Assembly: GCA_905221435.1 (NCBI GenBank) | Contig: CAJNDD010000005.1 | Span: 1 to 64,000 of the forward strand | Origin: a bacterium | Lineage (GTDB): Bacteria > Bacillota > Bacilli > Lactobacillales > Streptococcaceae | Reading direction: 5' to 3' | Length of the DNA stretch: 64,000 bases | Shown here: positions 56,160 to 64,000 of the stretch, piece by piece | Numbering within the stretch: the stretch's first letter is position 1 | Layout: each line of letters starts with the position of its first letter | Position numbers and translations under genes: made by a program | The notes under the pieces: generated by a model | What the model saw: the letters and a program-made list of their open reading frames with translations, nothing else | Databases searched by the model: none | Told to the model about the DNA's origin: nothing

Positions 56160-57439
56160 TAGCGGATATCCAGGTAATCCAAGACTAACTCACAGAACAT
56201 CATGTTAGCCCAAGAAAACCATTCACGAGAGTAGAGAGTTGGGTCATCTACGTGGAAGCTTTCATGCATGACACCTGTGCCACCATCGCAGGCAACCAGC
56301 TGATCGAGCAAGAATTTCTTCTCTGCCTTATCTCTTGTTGTCAAGCCTTGGATAGAAAGGGCGATTGGCCAGATATAGCGATAGAAGGTATGAGAACTTC
56401 CGAGACCACTAGCGTATTCTCCTTGGTAGAAGTATGGATTTTCAGGGCTCAGAATGGTACGGCGTGTGGCTTGATAAACTTCATCGTTGACATCGCAGTA
56501 GCCCAGATAAGGCGCAGCCAGCAGACTCGGTACATTTGGATCGTCCATGATGCTAGCATTTCCTAGACCATCCACTTCAAAGGCGTAAATCTTTTCGCCC
56601 TTGCTGTTGGTGGTGTAGGCATAGTTTTCGATACCTTCTTGGATCTCTGCTTGCAGACGTTTAGCGTCTGCGATAATGCTCGAGCTATCTGTTAAGTCTA
56701 GGTCTGCAAAGATTTCTTGGACATAACCCAAGACAACTACTGCAAACATATTGGACGGAATCAAATAGCTATACTGACAGCAGTCGTCACTTGGGCGGAA
56801 GGCTGACCAGGTCATGCCTGTCACTGCAAAGTTAGGTCCAAAACCATCATTTACCAGAGTATCTTCTTTTCGATCTGTGTCGCGGACAAAACGATAAGGT
56901 GAATTGTTGTGGTCTTGTTCCACCGTCCACAGATGAAGAATTTCCTTGGTCGCCGTGACAAAAGTTTCATCAAACTGACTAGTTTCCCCTGTTTCTTTCC
57001 AAAGGAGATAAGCCAGCTGCAAAGGATAGCAAAGCGAATCCACCTCGTACTTGCGCTCCCAGATCCAGCCGTTAAGGTCTGTGTGGTCTGTCTCATGGTG
57101 ACCCTTCCAGTTCTCCTCAATGTTAAAGGAGTTGGCATAAGGATCCTTGAGCACCAAGGTCATCTGACGCTTGACCAAACCTGCAATGGTCTGACGCAAG
57201 AGAGAATCTCTTTTAGCCACATGTAGGTAGGGTCTGAGTTGAGCTGTCGAATCCCGAAGCCACATAGCAGGAATATCCCCTGTCAGTACAAAAGTTGAGC
57301 CATCTTCTAGAATCTCGACCGTATTGTCCAAGGTGTCTGTATAGCAACGCTCAAAGACATCCACCCACTCCGGATGGTCCTTAGCCCGCTCCGCTACTTC
57401 GTCCAGCCATTCTCTAACAATTTCTTTCGAATAAATCAT
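56159..57439 (-). CDS. Exo-alpha-1,6-mannosidase, GH125
   Basis: The 426-aa (alpha/alpha)6-barrel enzyme starts at ATG 57439 (AGGAAA upstream). GDIPAMWLRDSTAQLRPYL near residue 60 is the GH125 signature. WVDVFERCYTDTLDNT and SSHTFYRYIWPIALS are also typical. Its length equals that of the pneumococcal enzyme that cleaves alpha-1,6-mannose. No signal peptide. First gene of the operon with GH38, ROK and GH20C. Confidence 0.92.
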   Translation of the reverse strand: MIYSKEIVREWLDEVAERAKDHPEWVDVFERCYTDTLDNTVEILEDGSTFVLTGDIPAMWLRDSTAQLRPYLHVAKRDSLLRQTIAGLVKRQMTLVLKDPYANSFNIEENWKGHHETDHTDLNGWIWERKYEVDSLCYPLQLAYLLWKETGETSQFDETFVTATKEILHLWTVEQDHNNSPYRFVRDTDRKEDTLVNDGFGPNFAVTGMTWSAFRPSDDCCQYSYLIPSNMFAVVVLGYVQEIFADLDLTDSSSIIADAKRLQAEIQEGIENYAYTTNSKGEKIYAFEVDGLGNASIMDDPNVPSLLAAPYLGYCDVNDEVYQATRRTILSPENPYFYQGEYASGLGSSHTFYRYIWPIALSIQGLTTRDKAEKKFLLDQLVACDGGTGVMHESFHVDDPTLYSREWFSWANMMFCELVLDYLDIR

Positions 57440-57574
57440 CGTGCAATTTCCTCTTTCAAACAAGTTTCATGTTCAGTATATAGTTTTTCATACAGAAAAT
57501 ACATACACAAATGATAGTCATTTTTCTACAAAATTGCTTACTTTCGAACCCCGTATCTAAAGGCCTCATTTTTC

Positions 57575-57583
57575 TGATATAAT
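57575..57583 (+). promoter_or_regulatory. Extended -10 promoter of the GH92 gene
   Basis: TGATATAAT, about 25 bases before the GH92 start (AAAGGAAA is the ribosome-binding site). On the opposite strand TATACT near 57478 is a possible -10 for the GH125 operon, so this is a divergent control region. I see no cre in it. Confidence 0.6.
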
Positions 57584-57609
57584 GTAGAAAAACAGCTAAA
57601 GGAAACACT

Positions 57610-59694
57610 ATGAAACCACTACTTGAAACCATTGACACCCGCTTTGGGACTGCTAGCAAGCATGCCTTTTCTCGAGGAAATACCCTGCCTTACACGGGCG
57701 TTCCTTTTGGGATGAATTATTTTGTTCCCCAGACCAGCGATCAGGAGGGAGCTTGGTTCTTCGATCCGCATCTGCCTATCTTTCAGGGGATTCGATTAAC
57801 CCACCAGCCCAGTCCTTGGATTGGGGACTACTCTTGGTTCCTTCTGACACCTGTCACCGGCCAGCTAGGTGGAGACAGCCTCTTCCATCGTCAGTCTTCC
57901 TATGACCTAGATAAGGCCTCCTTCCAGCCTCATTATCTGAAGATTTTCTCCCTGCGCTATCAGATTGAAATCCAGCTCACACCGACTTGCTACGGTGCCT
58001 CTATTCGTTTGGAGCAAAAGCAAGGCAAAGCCCTCTCCCTCTACCTTCACGCAGCAGATGGACTGACAGTCAAGCAAGTAGATAAGCGAACTCTTTCCCT
58101 ACGACAAGAAGGCAAAACTGAAACCAGCAAAAATCCGCTAAATCTATTCACAGCTCTACAAATGAATACGAATCTTCTTGCTATTAGCCAAGAAGGTGGA
58201 GACTGGCGAATTGACTTAGCAAGCAGTCATACTGAAATCCAGCTAGCAACTTCTTTCATCTCGCCTTCTCAAGCTCTGCTTAATCTACCTCAAAAGGACT
58301 TTGATAGCTGTAAAGCAAGTGCGAAAGCGGACTGGGAAAATCTCCTCCATCGTTTTGACGTTATCGAGACAGGAGAGGCTGACCGAACCTTCTTTGACCA
58401 CTGCCTCTACAGACTCTTCCTATTTCCGCAGACTTTTTACGAGATGAACGAGTCAGGGCAAGCCATCCATATGGACCTGACTACTGGTACTGTCAAGCCC
58501 GGTGTCCTCTTTAGCAACAATGGTTTCTGGGATACCTTCCGCACCACCTTCCCCCTCTTTGCCCTTATCATAACGGAACACTATCACCGCTTTTTAGAAG
58601 GTTTCCTCAATAGCTACCGCGATACTGGATTCCTTCCAAAGTGGCTAGCTCCAGATGAACGTGGCATGATGCCCGGTACCCTGCTAGATGGCATTATCGC
58701 AGATAGCGCCTGCAAGGACATGGCCCCTGACCTAGAAGCAGAACTGCTCCAAGCCATGCTTGAAACAGCCAGCAAGTCCGACCCTCTCGGCATCAATGGT
58801 CGCCACGGACTAGCCCAATACCAAGAACTAGGCTACCTCTCTACCGACCACCACGAAAGCGTCAGCCATACCTTAGACTACGCCTATAGTGACTTTTGTA
58901 TCGCCAACTGTGCCGAGAAACTTGGTCAGAATAGCATTGCTGAAACTTACAAGGCTACGTCACAAAATTACCGCCATCTATTTGACGCTGAGACAGGCTA
59001 CATGCGAGCGCGAGACAGTCAAGGAAACTTCCGCCCTGACTTCTCTCCTTATAGTTGGGGACGCGACTACGCCGAATGCTCTGCCATTCAAGCGACTTTA
59101 GGCGTCCTCCATGACATCTCAGGTTTGCGCCAGCTCATGGGTGGAAAAGAAACCTTTAGCAACTATCTTTTGAAAACCTGTCAGGACGCTCCTCTCTTTG
59201 AAACCACCGGCTATGGTTACGAGATTCATGAAATGAGCGAGATGGCAACAGCTCCCTTTGGACAACTCGCCATCTCTAATCAGCCTAGCTTCCACATTCC
59301 ATATCTCTTTCGCTACAGCAACTATCCAGACTACACTGCCATTCTCATCAAGACCCTGCGTCAGAAAGCCTTTCACCCAAGCTGGCAAGCCTATCCTGGC
59401 GATGAGGACAATGGCAGTCTCTCGGCTTGGTACATCTGGTCAGCTCTTGGTTTTTATCCGACCTGTCCAGGCAAGCCCAGCTACGATCTCGGAATCCCTC
59501 TCTTTGGCCACCTCCGTATCTACCTGGCTAAGGAAAATAAATGGCTGGATATCCATGCCGAGCAAAACTACAGCCATTTCAACTTTGTCAAAGAATGCCG
59601 ATTGGACCAGACCCCAGTATCTAACATTCAACACCAAGACCTCTTGAAAGCTGAGCAACTGACCTTCACTCTCAACTGGCTGCCAAGTCACTAA
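57610..59694 (+). CDS. Alpha-1,2-mannosidase, GH92
   Basis: The 694-aa, Ca2+-dependent enzyme begins MKPLLETIDTRFGTASKHAF with no signal peptide. The family landmarks are QGIRLTHQPSPWIGDY near residue 60, NGFWDTFRTTFPLF near 300 and the strong GH92 block GDEDNGSLSAWYIWSALGFYP near 600. It removes alpha-1,2-mannose from high-mannose N-glycans after import. Divergent from GH125 and the only plus-strand gene of the island. Confidence 0.93.
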   Translation: MKPLLETIDTRFGTASKHAFSRGNTLPYTGVPFGMNYFVPQTSDQEGAWFFDPHLPIFQGIRLTHQPSPWIGDYSWFLLTPVTGQLGGDSLFHRQSSYDLDKASFQPHYLKIFSLRYQIEIQLTPTCYGASIRLEQKQGKALSLYLHAADGLTVKQVDKRTLSLRQEGKTETSKNPLNLFTALQMNTNLLAISQEGGDWRIDLASSHTEIQLATSFISPSQALLNLPQKDFDSCKASAKADWENLLHRFDVIETGEADRTFFDHCLYRLFLFPQTFYEMNESGQAIHMDLTTGTVKPGVLFSNNGFWDTFRTTFPLFALIITEHYHRFLEGFLNSYRDTGFLPKWLAPDERGMMPGTLLDGIIADSACKDMAPDLEAELLQAMLETASKSDPLGINGRHGLAQYQELGYLSTDHHESVSHTLDYAYSDFCIANCAEKLGQNSIAETYKATSQNYRHLFDAETGYMRARDSQGNFRPDFSPYSWGRDYAECSAIQATLGVLHDISGLRQLMGGKETFSNYLLKTCQDAPLFETTGYGYEIHEMSEMATAPFGQLAISNQPSFHIPYLFRYSNYPDYTAILIKTLRQKAFHPSWQAYPGDEDNGSLSAWYIWSALGFYPTCPGKPSYDLGIPLFGHLRIYLAKENKWLDIHAEQNYSHFNFVKECRLDQTPVSNIQHQDLLKAEQLTFTLNWLPSH

Positions 59695-59701
59695 TAACCA
59701 A

Positions 59702-59730
59702 AAGAACCTTTGCATGATGCAAAGGTTCTT
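59702..59730. terminator. Bidirectional terminator between GH92 and GH29
   Basis: AAGAACCTTTGCA (59702-59714) pairs perfectly with TGCAAAGGTTCTT (59718-59730); 13-bp stem with T-rich tails on both strands. Confidence 0.9.
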
Positions 59731-59733
59731 CTT

Positions 59734-61416
59734 TTATGAAACTTGAACCTGAAGCTGGTCAACCAGCTGACCCTCTAGCATCAAATTCAGATAAAAGTCC
59801 AAGGTTTTATCTCCTGCAAAATACAAGGTTGGTATCGTCAGCCTTTTTTCAGTCTCGCCAACTTGAAACGCAAGAACTTGAATCTCATCCCGATAAGCGA
59901 TACCATGCACACCCGTCCCTGGTTGAATCGAAATCTTAGCTTCTAAAGGACTGCTAGATTCTCTTCGCTTCACTGTAAAGTGGACATTTTCTCCCTTGGT
60001 CACAGCTAGACTTTTTTCTGAAAACTCTAGTTGCTGAACAGTTTCTTTTTTCGACAAGGTAGGTGTTTTATAGAGTGAAATCTTGGTCAACAAAGGCAAA
60101 GCCTGTGCCTCTGTAATGGTCACGCGTATCTTCTGCGCCTCAACGACTGATCCTCGTAAGAGACGTTTGTAGCCAACAGTATAACCAGAGCCAAACTCCT
60201 GCCAGGCACCATCCAACTCTACCTGAACATGAAAAGCGGCGATGCGTTGCCCCAGCTTCAAATCTTCTCTCAGCTCAATCACATCGAAAGTTTTAGGTGT
60301 CTCTAAATCGAGCTCTAATTGGATTGGCAACTCTGCACCACTTGCCCATAAACTAGTTTCCAGTCCATCTGTCAGATGATGACAGGCAAAGTCTGGTGAT
60401 AGGGCAGGACCAGATACCTTGGCTCCCAAAGCCAAATCTTCTTTATAGAGTTCATCACGATAGGCAGCAAATTCATAGAGTCGCTGGATATCCTTTTCGT
60501 CAAAGAGACCATCTTGGTTCGGTGGGATATTGAGCAAGAGAGGGGTTCCCCGCCCTACTGAGCGAAAATAAATCTCGACCAATTCCTCGAGAGACTTGGG
60601 ATCCTGTTCCTCATGGTAAAACCAGCCTGACCTAATGGAAACATCTGCCTCCCCGATTGAAAATAGCGTCCCAGAGGGGTCTCCGTGCTGTAGATAATCT
60701 AATTCCGCCTCGGTCCCCAACTGGTCTGGCTTGACTTTTTGCCACAAGGGATCCCCTGCATAGCCTCGTTCATTTCCAATCCAGCGGATACTGGTCCCTT
60801 CAGTTGAGAAAATCAAACAATCACCCTGCAAGTCACGAATGGTTTCAAACCAGGTTTCAAACTCATAGTTGACCTTCTGGGCCCCTTCGCCTCGAGCACC
60901 ATCCATCCACACCTCAGCGAACTTTCCAGCATTGCCATAAGCAGGATTTGACAAGATTTCCTTCAATTGAGCCAGATAGTAGGCATTGTAGTCCGCTTCT
61001 CGGTCCACGTGATAGAGGGGACTGTGAGCATCCCAAGGAGACAAATACACTCCCAAATCCATGTCAAACTCAGTTGCGGCTTTGGAAACCTCAAGGAGCA
61101 AGTCCCCCTTTCCATCCCTCCAAGGACTAGTCTTGACCGAATAGTCTGTATAAGCTGTCGGATAGAGGACAAAACCATCGTGGTGCTTCACCACCAAAAT
61201 CAGTTTTTTAAAACCTGTTTCTTTGAGCACTCGAACCCATTCACGCGCATCCAACTTGGTAGGGTTAAAACGCTTGGGATCCTCTTGCCCACTTCCCCAT
61301 TCCTGGTCATAAAAGGTATTGGGACCAAAATGGATAAAGGCAGCTAGTTCATCCTCTAAATAAGCTAGTTGGGCCTGACTTGGTAATGGCCCATGAGGTT
61401 TTATTTTCGTCATCAT
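59734..61416 (-). CDS. Alpha-L-fucosidase, GH29
   Basis: The 560-aa protein starts at ATG 61416 or 61413 (MMTKIKPHG). Longer in-frame starts would translate the DnaA-box palindrome. GH29 features: FIHFGPNTFYDQEWG near residue 30, HHDGFVLYPT near 75, and the nucleophile Asp in EVWMDGARGEG near 180. A C-terminal discoidin-like/CBM region follows from about 345. No signal peptide, so cytosolic. It removes alpha-fucose from glycans and fits the adjacent N-glycan genes. Confidence 0.9.
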   Translation of the reverse strand: MMTKIKPHGPLPSQAQLAYLEDELAAFIHFGPNTFYDQEWGSGQEDPKRFNPTKLDAREWVRVLKETGFKKLILVVKHHDGFVLYPTAYTDYSVKTSPWRDGKGDLLLEVSKAATEFDMDLGVYLSPWDAHSPLYHVDREADYNAYYLAQLKEILSNPAYGNAGKFAEVWMDGARGEGAQKVNYEFETWFETIRDLQGDCLIFSTEGTSIRWIGNERGYAGDPLWQKVKPDQLGTEAELDYLQHGDPSGTLFSIGEADVSIRSGWFYHEEQDPKSLEELVEIYFRSVGRGTPLLLNIPPNQDGLFDEKDIQRLYEFAAYRDELYKEDLALGAKVSGPALSPDFACHHLTDGLETSLWASGAELPIQLELDLETPKTFDVIELREDLKLGQRIAAFHVQVELDGAWQEFGSGYTVGYKRLLRGSVVEAQKIRVTITEAQALPLLTKISLYKTPTLSKKETVQQLEFSEKSLAVTKGENVHFTVKRRESSSPLEAKISIQPGTGVHGIAYRDEIQVLAFQVGETEKRLTIPTLYFAGDKTLDFYLNLMLEGQLVDQLQVQVS

Positions 61417-61456
61417 CTCGTATCTCTTTCTCTGATTATTTCTCTTGTTCACAAAG

Positions 61457-61687
61457 TTATCCACAATCTGTGGATAAGAAAACATACCTAAAAACTAGCT
61501 TTTCTAGACTCCAGCTCTTTGACTTTGAACCTATCACCTTCAGCAAACTCTGATCAAATCCCCACTGCACTAGGATTTCTACTAGAAAGCTGGTCAGTTA
61601 CTGGTTGCCGGTACTATTTTCGAGAACCCTCTTGAATATTAGCTGAATGTCCTGCTCTCCCTAGACTTATCCACAGACTGTGAATAA
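61457..61687. other. Cluster of four DnaA boxes in two inverted pairs
   Basis: Perfect or near-perfect TTATNCACA boxes occur at 61457-61465 (TTATCCACA), 61469-61477 (TGTGGATAA), 61667-61675 (TTATCCACA) and 61679-61687 (TGTGAATAA). Each pair is an inverted repeat with a 3-base spacer; the pairs are 202 bp apart, in the gap between the fucosidase start and adcA. There is no dnaA or dnaN gene here, so this is not the origin. The palindromes could also be operators for the fucosidase gene. Confidence 0.75.
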
Positions 61688-61860
61688 ACTATTGTTCCAG
61701 ACTGCTCTCTCCTTGACTATAACAAAAAGCGATAGCAACGTCAATATGACTAAAATCCCTTCCTAAATCCCCTGAAAAGATTCTATAATTTGTACAATCG
61801 TAGCTTTTGCATTCGCCAGCTAGTGAGAATCAGCCAATAGATAATGACTGCTTTATCACA

Positions 61861-61945
61861 TTGTGAACAGTACATCTGTGATACTATAATACCTAACAAC
61901 CTAATCATTTCTAGCAAAAAATCCCGCAGATTTGCGGGATTTTCT
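61861..61945 (+). other. Possible very short RNA or orphan promoter before the adcA terminator
   Basis: TTGTGA (61861-61866), 18 bases, TATAAT (61885-61890) looks like a plus-strand promoter. About 20 bases after its predicted start the 10-bp hairpin 61918-61943 would end the transcript at about 50 bases. TATCACA/TGTGATA arms flank the -35 region. No open frame fits. May be chance. Confidence 0.3.
61916..61945 (-). terminator. Terminator of the adc operon
   Basis: AAAATCCCGC (61918-61927) pairs with GCGGGATTTT (61934-61943), 6-base loop, T-run on the minus strand, just after the adcA stop. Confidence 0.88.
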
Positions 61946-61951
61946 CTTGCA

Positions 61952-63457
61952 TCAATGCGCCAACATTTCTTGGGCGATTTCTTGACCAGATAGGTTATCT
62001 GGATAGTAGGTTGGCCAGTTATCCATCTCTTCAAAGAGGGCTTCTTGGCTGGTACCTCCAAAGAAGATATGGAAATGTTCTGCCTTAACTGGGGCGATAT
62101 TGTGGTCACTAAACTGAACATACTTGAACTGTCCAGCGTCCGCATCTGTTGCTTCAAAGAGGAAGCGCACGCCACGATTGCCTTTCTTATAAGTCAAGAT
62201 TTTCTTGCCGACATACTTGTAGGTAAATTTCTTACTTTGGCCACCTTGAACAAATTCCATAGTATTATCCGTGATGTTGATCTTAGTCACATCTGTCTGA
62301 TAGCCTTTTCTATAGTAGGCCTTGTACTCATCCTTTGTCATCTTACCAGTCAACTTAGCCTTGTAGTCAAAGACTTGATCGAAGGTTCCATCCTCAAGGA
62401 AAGGATAAACTGACTGCCAGTTGCCAGCATAGTCACTCAAGGTGCGATCCTTGACATCTCCATCCTCAAAGTAACCATTGTGAACTGTCTTGGTGTTTTC
62501 TTCCTTCTCTGGCTCAATTTCTGGTCCTTCTTGGTCTGTTGTTTGCTTCAAAGCCTTGAGGTTTTTCTCCATCACGGAGATATAGTCCTCACCAGCCTTG
62601 GTTGCTTCTTCTGTCAGACTTTCTAGCGGATTGAGCACGTCTAGTTTGACACCTGTTTCTTTTGAGAGTGTATTAGCGAGGGCTTGTGAGGCATTTTCTT
62701 CAAAGTAGATATAAGAAATCTTGTTTTTCTTGATATACTCTGTCAATTCTGCCAAACGTGCTGCCGATGGTTCTGCATCTGGTGAGAGACCTGAGATGGA
62801 TACTTGCTTGAGACCGTAGTCCAAGGCAAGGTAGTTAAAGGCAGCGTGCTGGGTCACAAAGCTCTTTTGTTTAGCTTGAGACAAGCCATCTGTGTAGGCC
62901 TTGTCCAAGGCTTGCAATTTTTCGATATAGGCAGCTGCATTCTTCTCAAAAGTCTCTTTTTTATCAGGATAATCTGCTGACAAGCTATCACGGATATGCT
63001 CTACCAGTTTGATGGCGCGTGCTGGTGAAAGCCAAACATGAGGATCGTAGTCGTGATGGTGACCCTCACCGCCATGATCATGCCCTTCCTCTTCTTCCTC
63101 AGCTCCTGGTAAGAGCAACATATCACCTGTCGCCTTGATGGTTTTCACTTTTTTCTTATCCAAGGATTCTAGCAATTTTGGAACCCAAGTTTCCATATTT
63201 TCATTTTCATAGACAAAGGTATCTGCGTCTTGGATTTTGGCAACTGCCTTGGCAGACGGTTCATACTCATGGGGTTCTGTACCAGCACCGATTAGAAGTT
63301 CTACATTAGCAGTATCTCCTGCGACTTGCTTGGTAAATTCGTAGACAGGGTAAAAGGTTGTCACGATATTTAGCTTCCCATCTGCCTGCTTTTGATTGGA
63401 ACAAGCCACTAAAAACAGGGCACATAGACTAGCTAGTAGTAAGCTAATTTTTTTCAT
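61952..63457 (-). CDS. adcA: Zinc ABC importer substrate-binding lipoprotein with ZinT domain
   Basis: The 501-aa protein has lipobox LVAC (Cys19). The N-terminal ZnuA-like domain carries the His-rich loop HDHGGEGHHHDYDPH near residues 125-140 and metal ligand motifs TEPHEYEPS and TQHAAF. The C-terminal ZinT domain (from about 320: GYFEDGDVKDRTLSDYAGNWQS, ending KAEHFHIFFG) is the fusion typical of streptococcal AdcA. It captures Zn2+ for the AdcBC importer. ATG 63457 has AGGAG upstream; nine bases separate it from adcB. Confidence 0.96.
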   Translation of the reverse strand: MKKISLLLASLCALFLVACSNQKQADGKLNIVTTFYPVYEFTKQVAGDTANVELLIGAGTEPHEYEPSAKAVAKIQDADTFVYENENMETWVPKLLESLDKKKVKTIKATGDMLLLPGAEEEEEGHDHGGEGHHHDYDPHVWLSPARAIKLVEHIRDSLSADYPDKKETFEKNAAAYIEKLQALDKAYTDGLSQAKQKSFVTQHAAFNYLALDYGLKQVSISGLSPDAEPSAARLAELTEYIKKNKISYIYFEENASQALANTLSKETGVKLDVLNPLESLTEEATKAGEDYISVMEKNLKALKQTTDQEGPEIEPEKEENTKTVHNGYFEDGDVKDRTLSDYAGNWQSVYPFLEDGTFDQVFDYKAKLTGKMTKDEYKAYYRKGYQTDVTKINITDNTMEFVQGGQSKKFTYKYVGKKILTYKKGNRGVRFLFEATDADAGQFKYVQFSDHNIAPVKAEHFHIFFGGTSQEALFEEMDNWPTYYPDNLSGQEIAQEMLAH

Positions 63458-63466
63458 TTCATTCTC

Positions 63467-64000
63467 CTATTTGATAAAACGTTTCAGTAGACTGACTAAC
63501 AAAAAGACGGCTACAAAGATAATGGTGATACTAGCGCTGGCAGGTGTTTCCGCATAGTAGGAAATATAGAGACCTGCCACCATTCCCAAAAAGCCAATAG
63601 CGCTGGCTAGTAACATAACGGATTTGAAGTTTTTCCCCAGACGAAGGGCAATACTAGCTGGCAAGACCATAATGGTCGATACCAAAAGAGCTCCTGCTGC
63701 TGGAATCATAAGGGCAATGGCCACCCCTGTCACCATGTTAAAGAGGATAGACATGGTACGAACTGGCAAGCCATCCACAAAGGCCGTGTCCTCATCAAAA
63801 GTCAGGATATACATTGGTCGCAAGAATAAGAAAGTCAAGAGTAAAACGACCGCAGCAATGGCAAAGAGGAATATCACCTGCTCCTGGCTAATGGTCACAA
63901 TCGAACCAAAGAGATATTGGTCCAAACTCATAGAACTAGAACTTTTCCCCTTACTCATGACAATCAGAGACACTGCAAGTCCTGTTGACATGAGGATGGC
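63467..64000 (-). CDS. adcB: Zinc ABC importer permease (partial, N-terminus beyond right edge)
   Basis: The last 178 residues of an ABC-3 family permease: several membrane helices (VVLLLTFLFLRPMYILTFD, MLLASAIGFLGMVAGLYISYY) and FVDGLPVRTM. The frame is open to base 64000; ATG 63991 is internal. It sits directly upstream of adcA in the adcRCBA order. AdcR control sites would lie outside the window. Confidence 0.9.
   Translation of the reverse strand, partial: AILMSTGLAVSLIVMSKGKSSSSMSLDQYLFGSIVTISQEQVIFLFAIAAVVLLLTFLFLRPMYILTFDEDTAFVDGLPVRTMSILFNMVTGVAIALMIPAAGALLVSTIMVLPASIALRLGKNFKSVMLLASAIGFLGMVAGLYISYYAETPASASITIIFVAVFLLVSLLKRFIK

Noticed and set aside
61417-61485. Longer start for the GH29 fucosidase
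   Set aside because: It would translate the inverted DnaA-box pair and adds a non-family N-terminus; MMTKIKPHG fits the family start.
61457-61687. DnaA boxes as the chromosomal origin
   Set aside because: No dnaA/dnaN, no AT-rich unwinding element and only four boxes; better seen as an off-origin cluster or operators.
61783-62175. A 130-codon minus-strand frame over the adcA end
   Set aside because: It mostly overlaps the ZinT-domain coding region in another frame and crosses the adcA terminator.

Overview
The window comes from a low-GC, mitis-group Streptococcus close to S. pneumoniae/S. mitis/S. oralis. Evidence: a BOX element at 56.0-56.2 kb, YSIRK/LPXTG surface proteins, a pneumococcal-type N-glycan degradation locus, and many gene blocks in pneumococcus-like order (ruvA-tag, corA-uvrA-pepP, spx, ireB-ruvX, adcBA). 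As I remember the pneumococcal reference, the blocks are joined in a different order here, so this is probably a commensal relative.

Layout. 1-7.5 kb: the 5' part of a very large lectin/mucin-binding adhesin (minus strand, runs off the left edge), a non-coding stretch with a decayed gene, and an LPXTG vWA protein. 7.8-14.7 kb: cardiolipin synthase, then a tight five-gene minus-strand operon (glycosyltransferase, OleD-like reductase, lactonase-like hydrolase, adenylate-forming enzyme, KASIII/OleA-like condensing enzyme) that looks like a small lipid or lactone pathway. 14.75-15.9 kb: an iron alcohol dehydrogenase broken by a one-base frameshift. 16-31.7 kb: conserved core genes (folC, ruvX, ireB, spx, mgtA, pepP, uvrA, corA, tag, ruvA). 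mgtA has an M-box riboswitch followed by a 23-codon leader ORF and two mutually exclusive hairpins. 31.8-45.4 kb: an XRE regulator, a CapD-like sugar dehydratase and a glycosyltransferase, a CynX-like MFS transporter, an AT-rich gene fusing a repeat solenoid to DUF2971, a PadR-DUF1700-DUF4097 envelope operon, trhO, and a bacteriocin-immunity/CPBP-protease pair.

45.5-61.4 kb is one sugar-foraging island: a three-gene ABC importer (NgtS-P1-P2 type, no ATPase of its own), a lipoprotein, GH20C, a ROK kinase, GH38, GH125, a divergent GH92 and a GH29 fucosidase. None of the hydrolases has a signal peptide, so glycans would be imported first and trimmed in the cytoplasm. 61.4-64 kb: an intergenic region with four DnaA boxes in two inverted pairs, then adcA and the partial adcB of the zinc importer.

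All calls rest on reading the sequence and on family knowledge; no search was run. Start codons were moved where a Shine-Dalgarno sequence or promoter clearly favoured another start.
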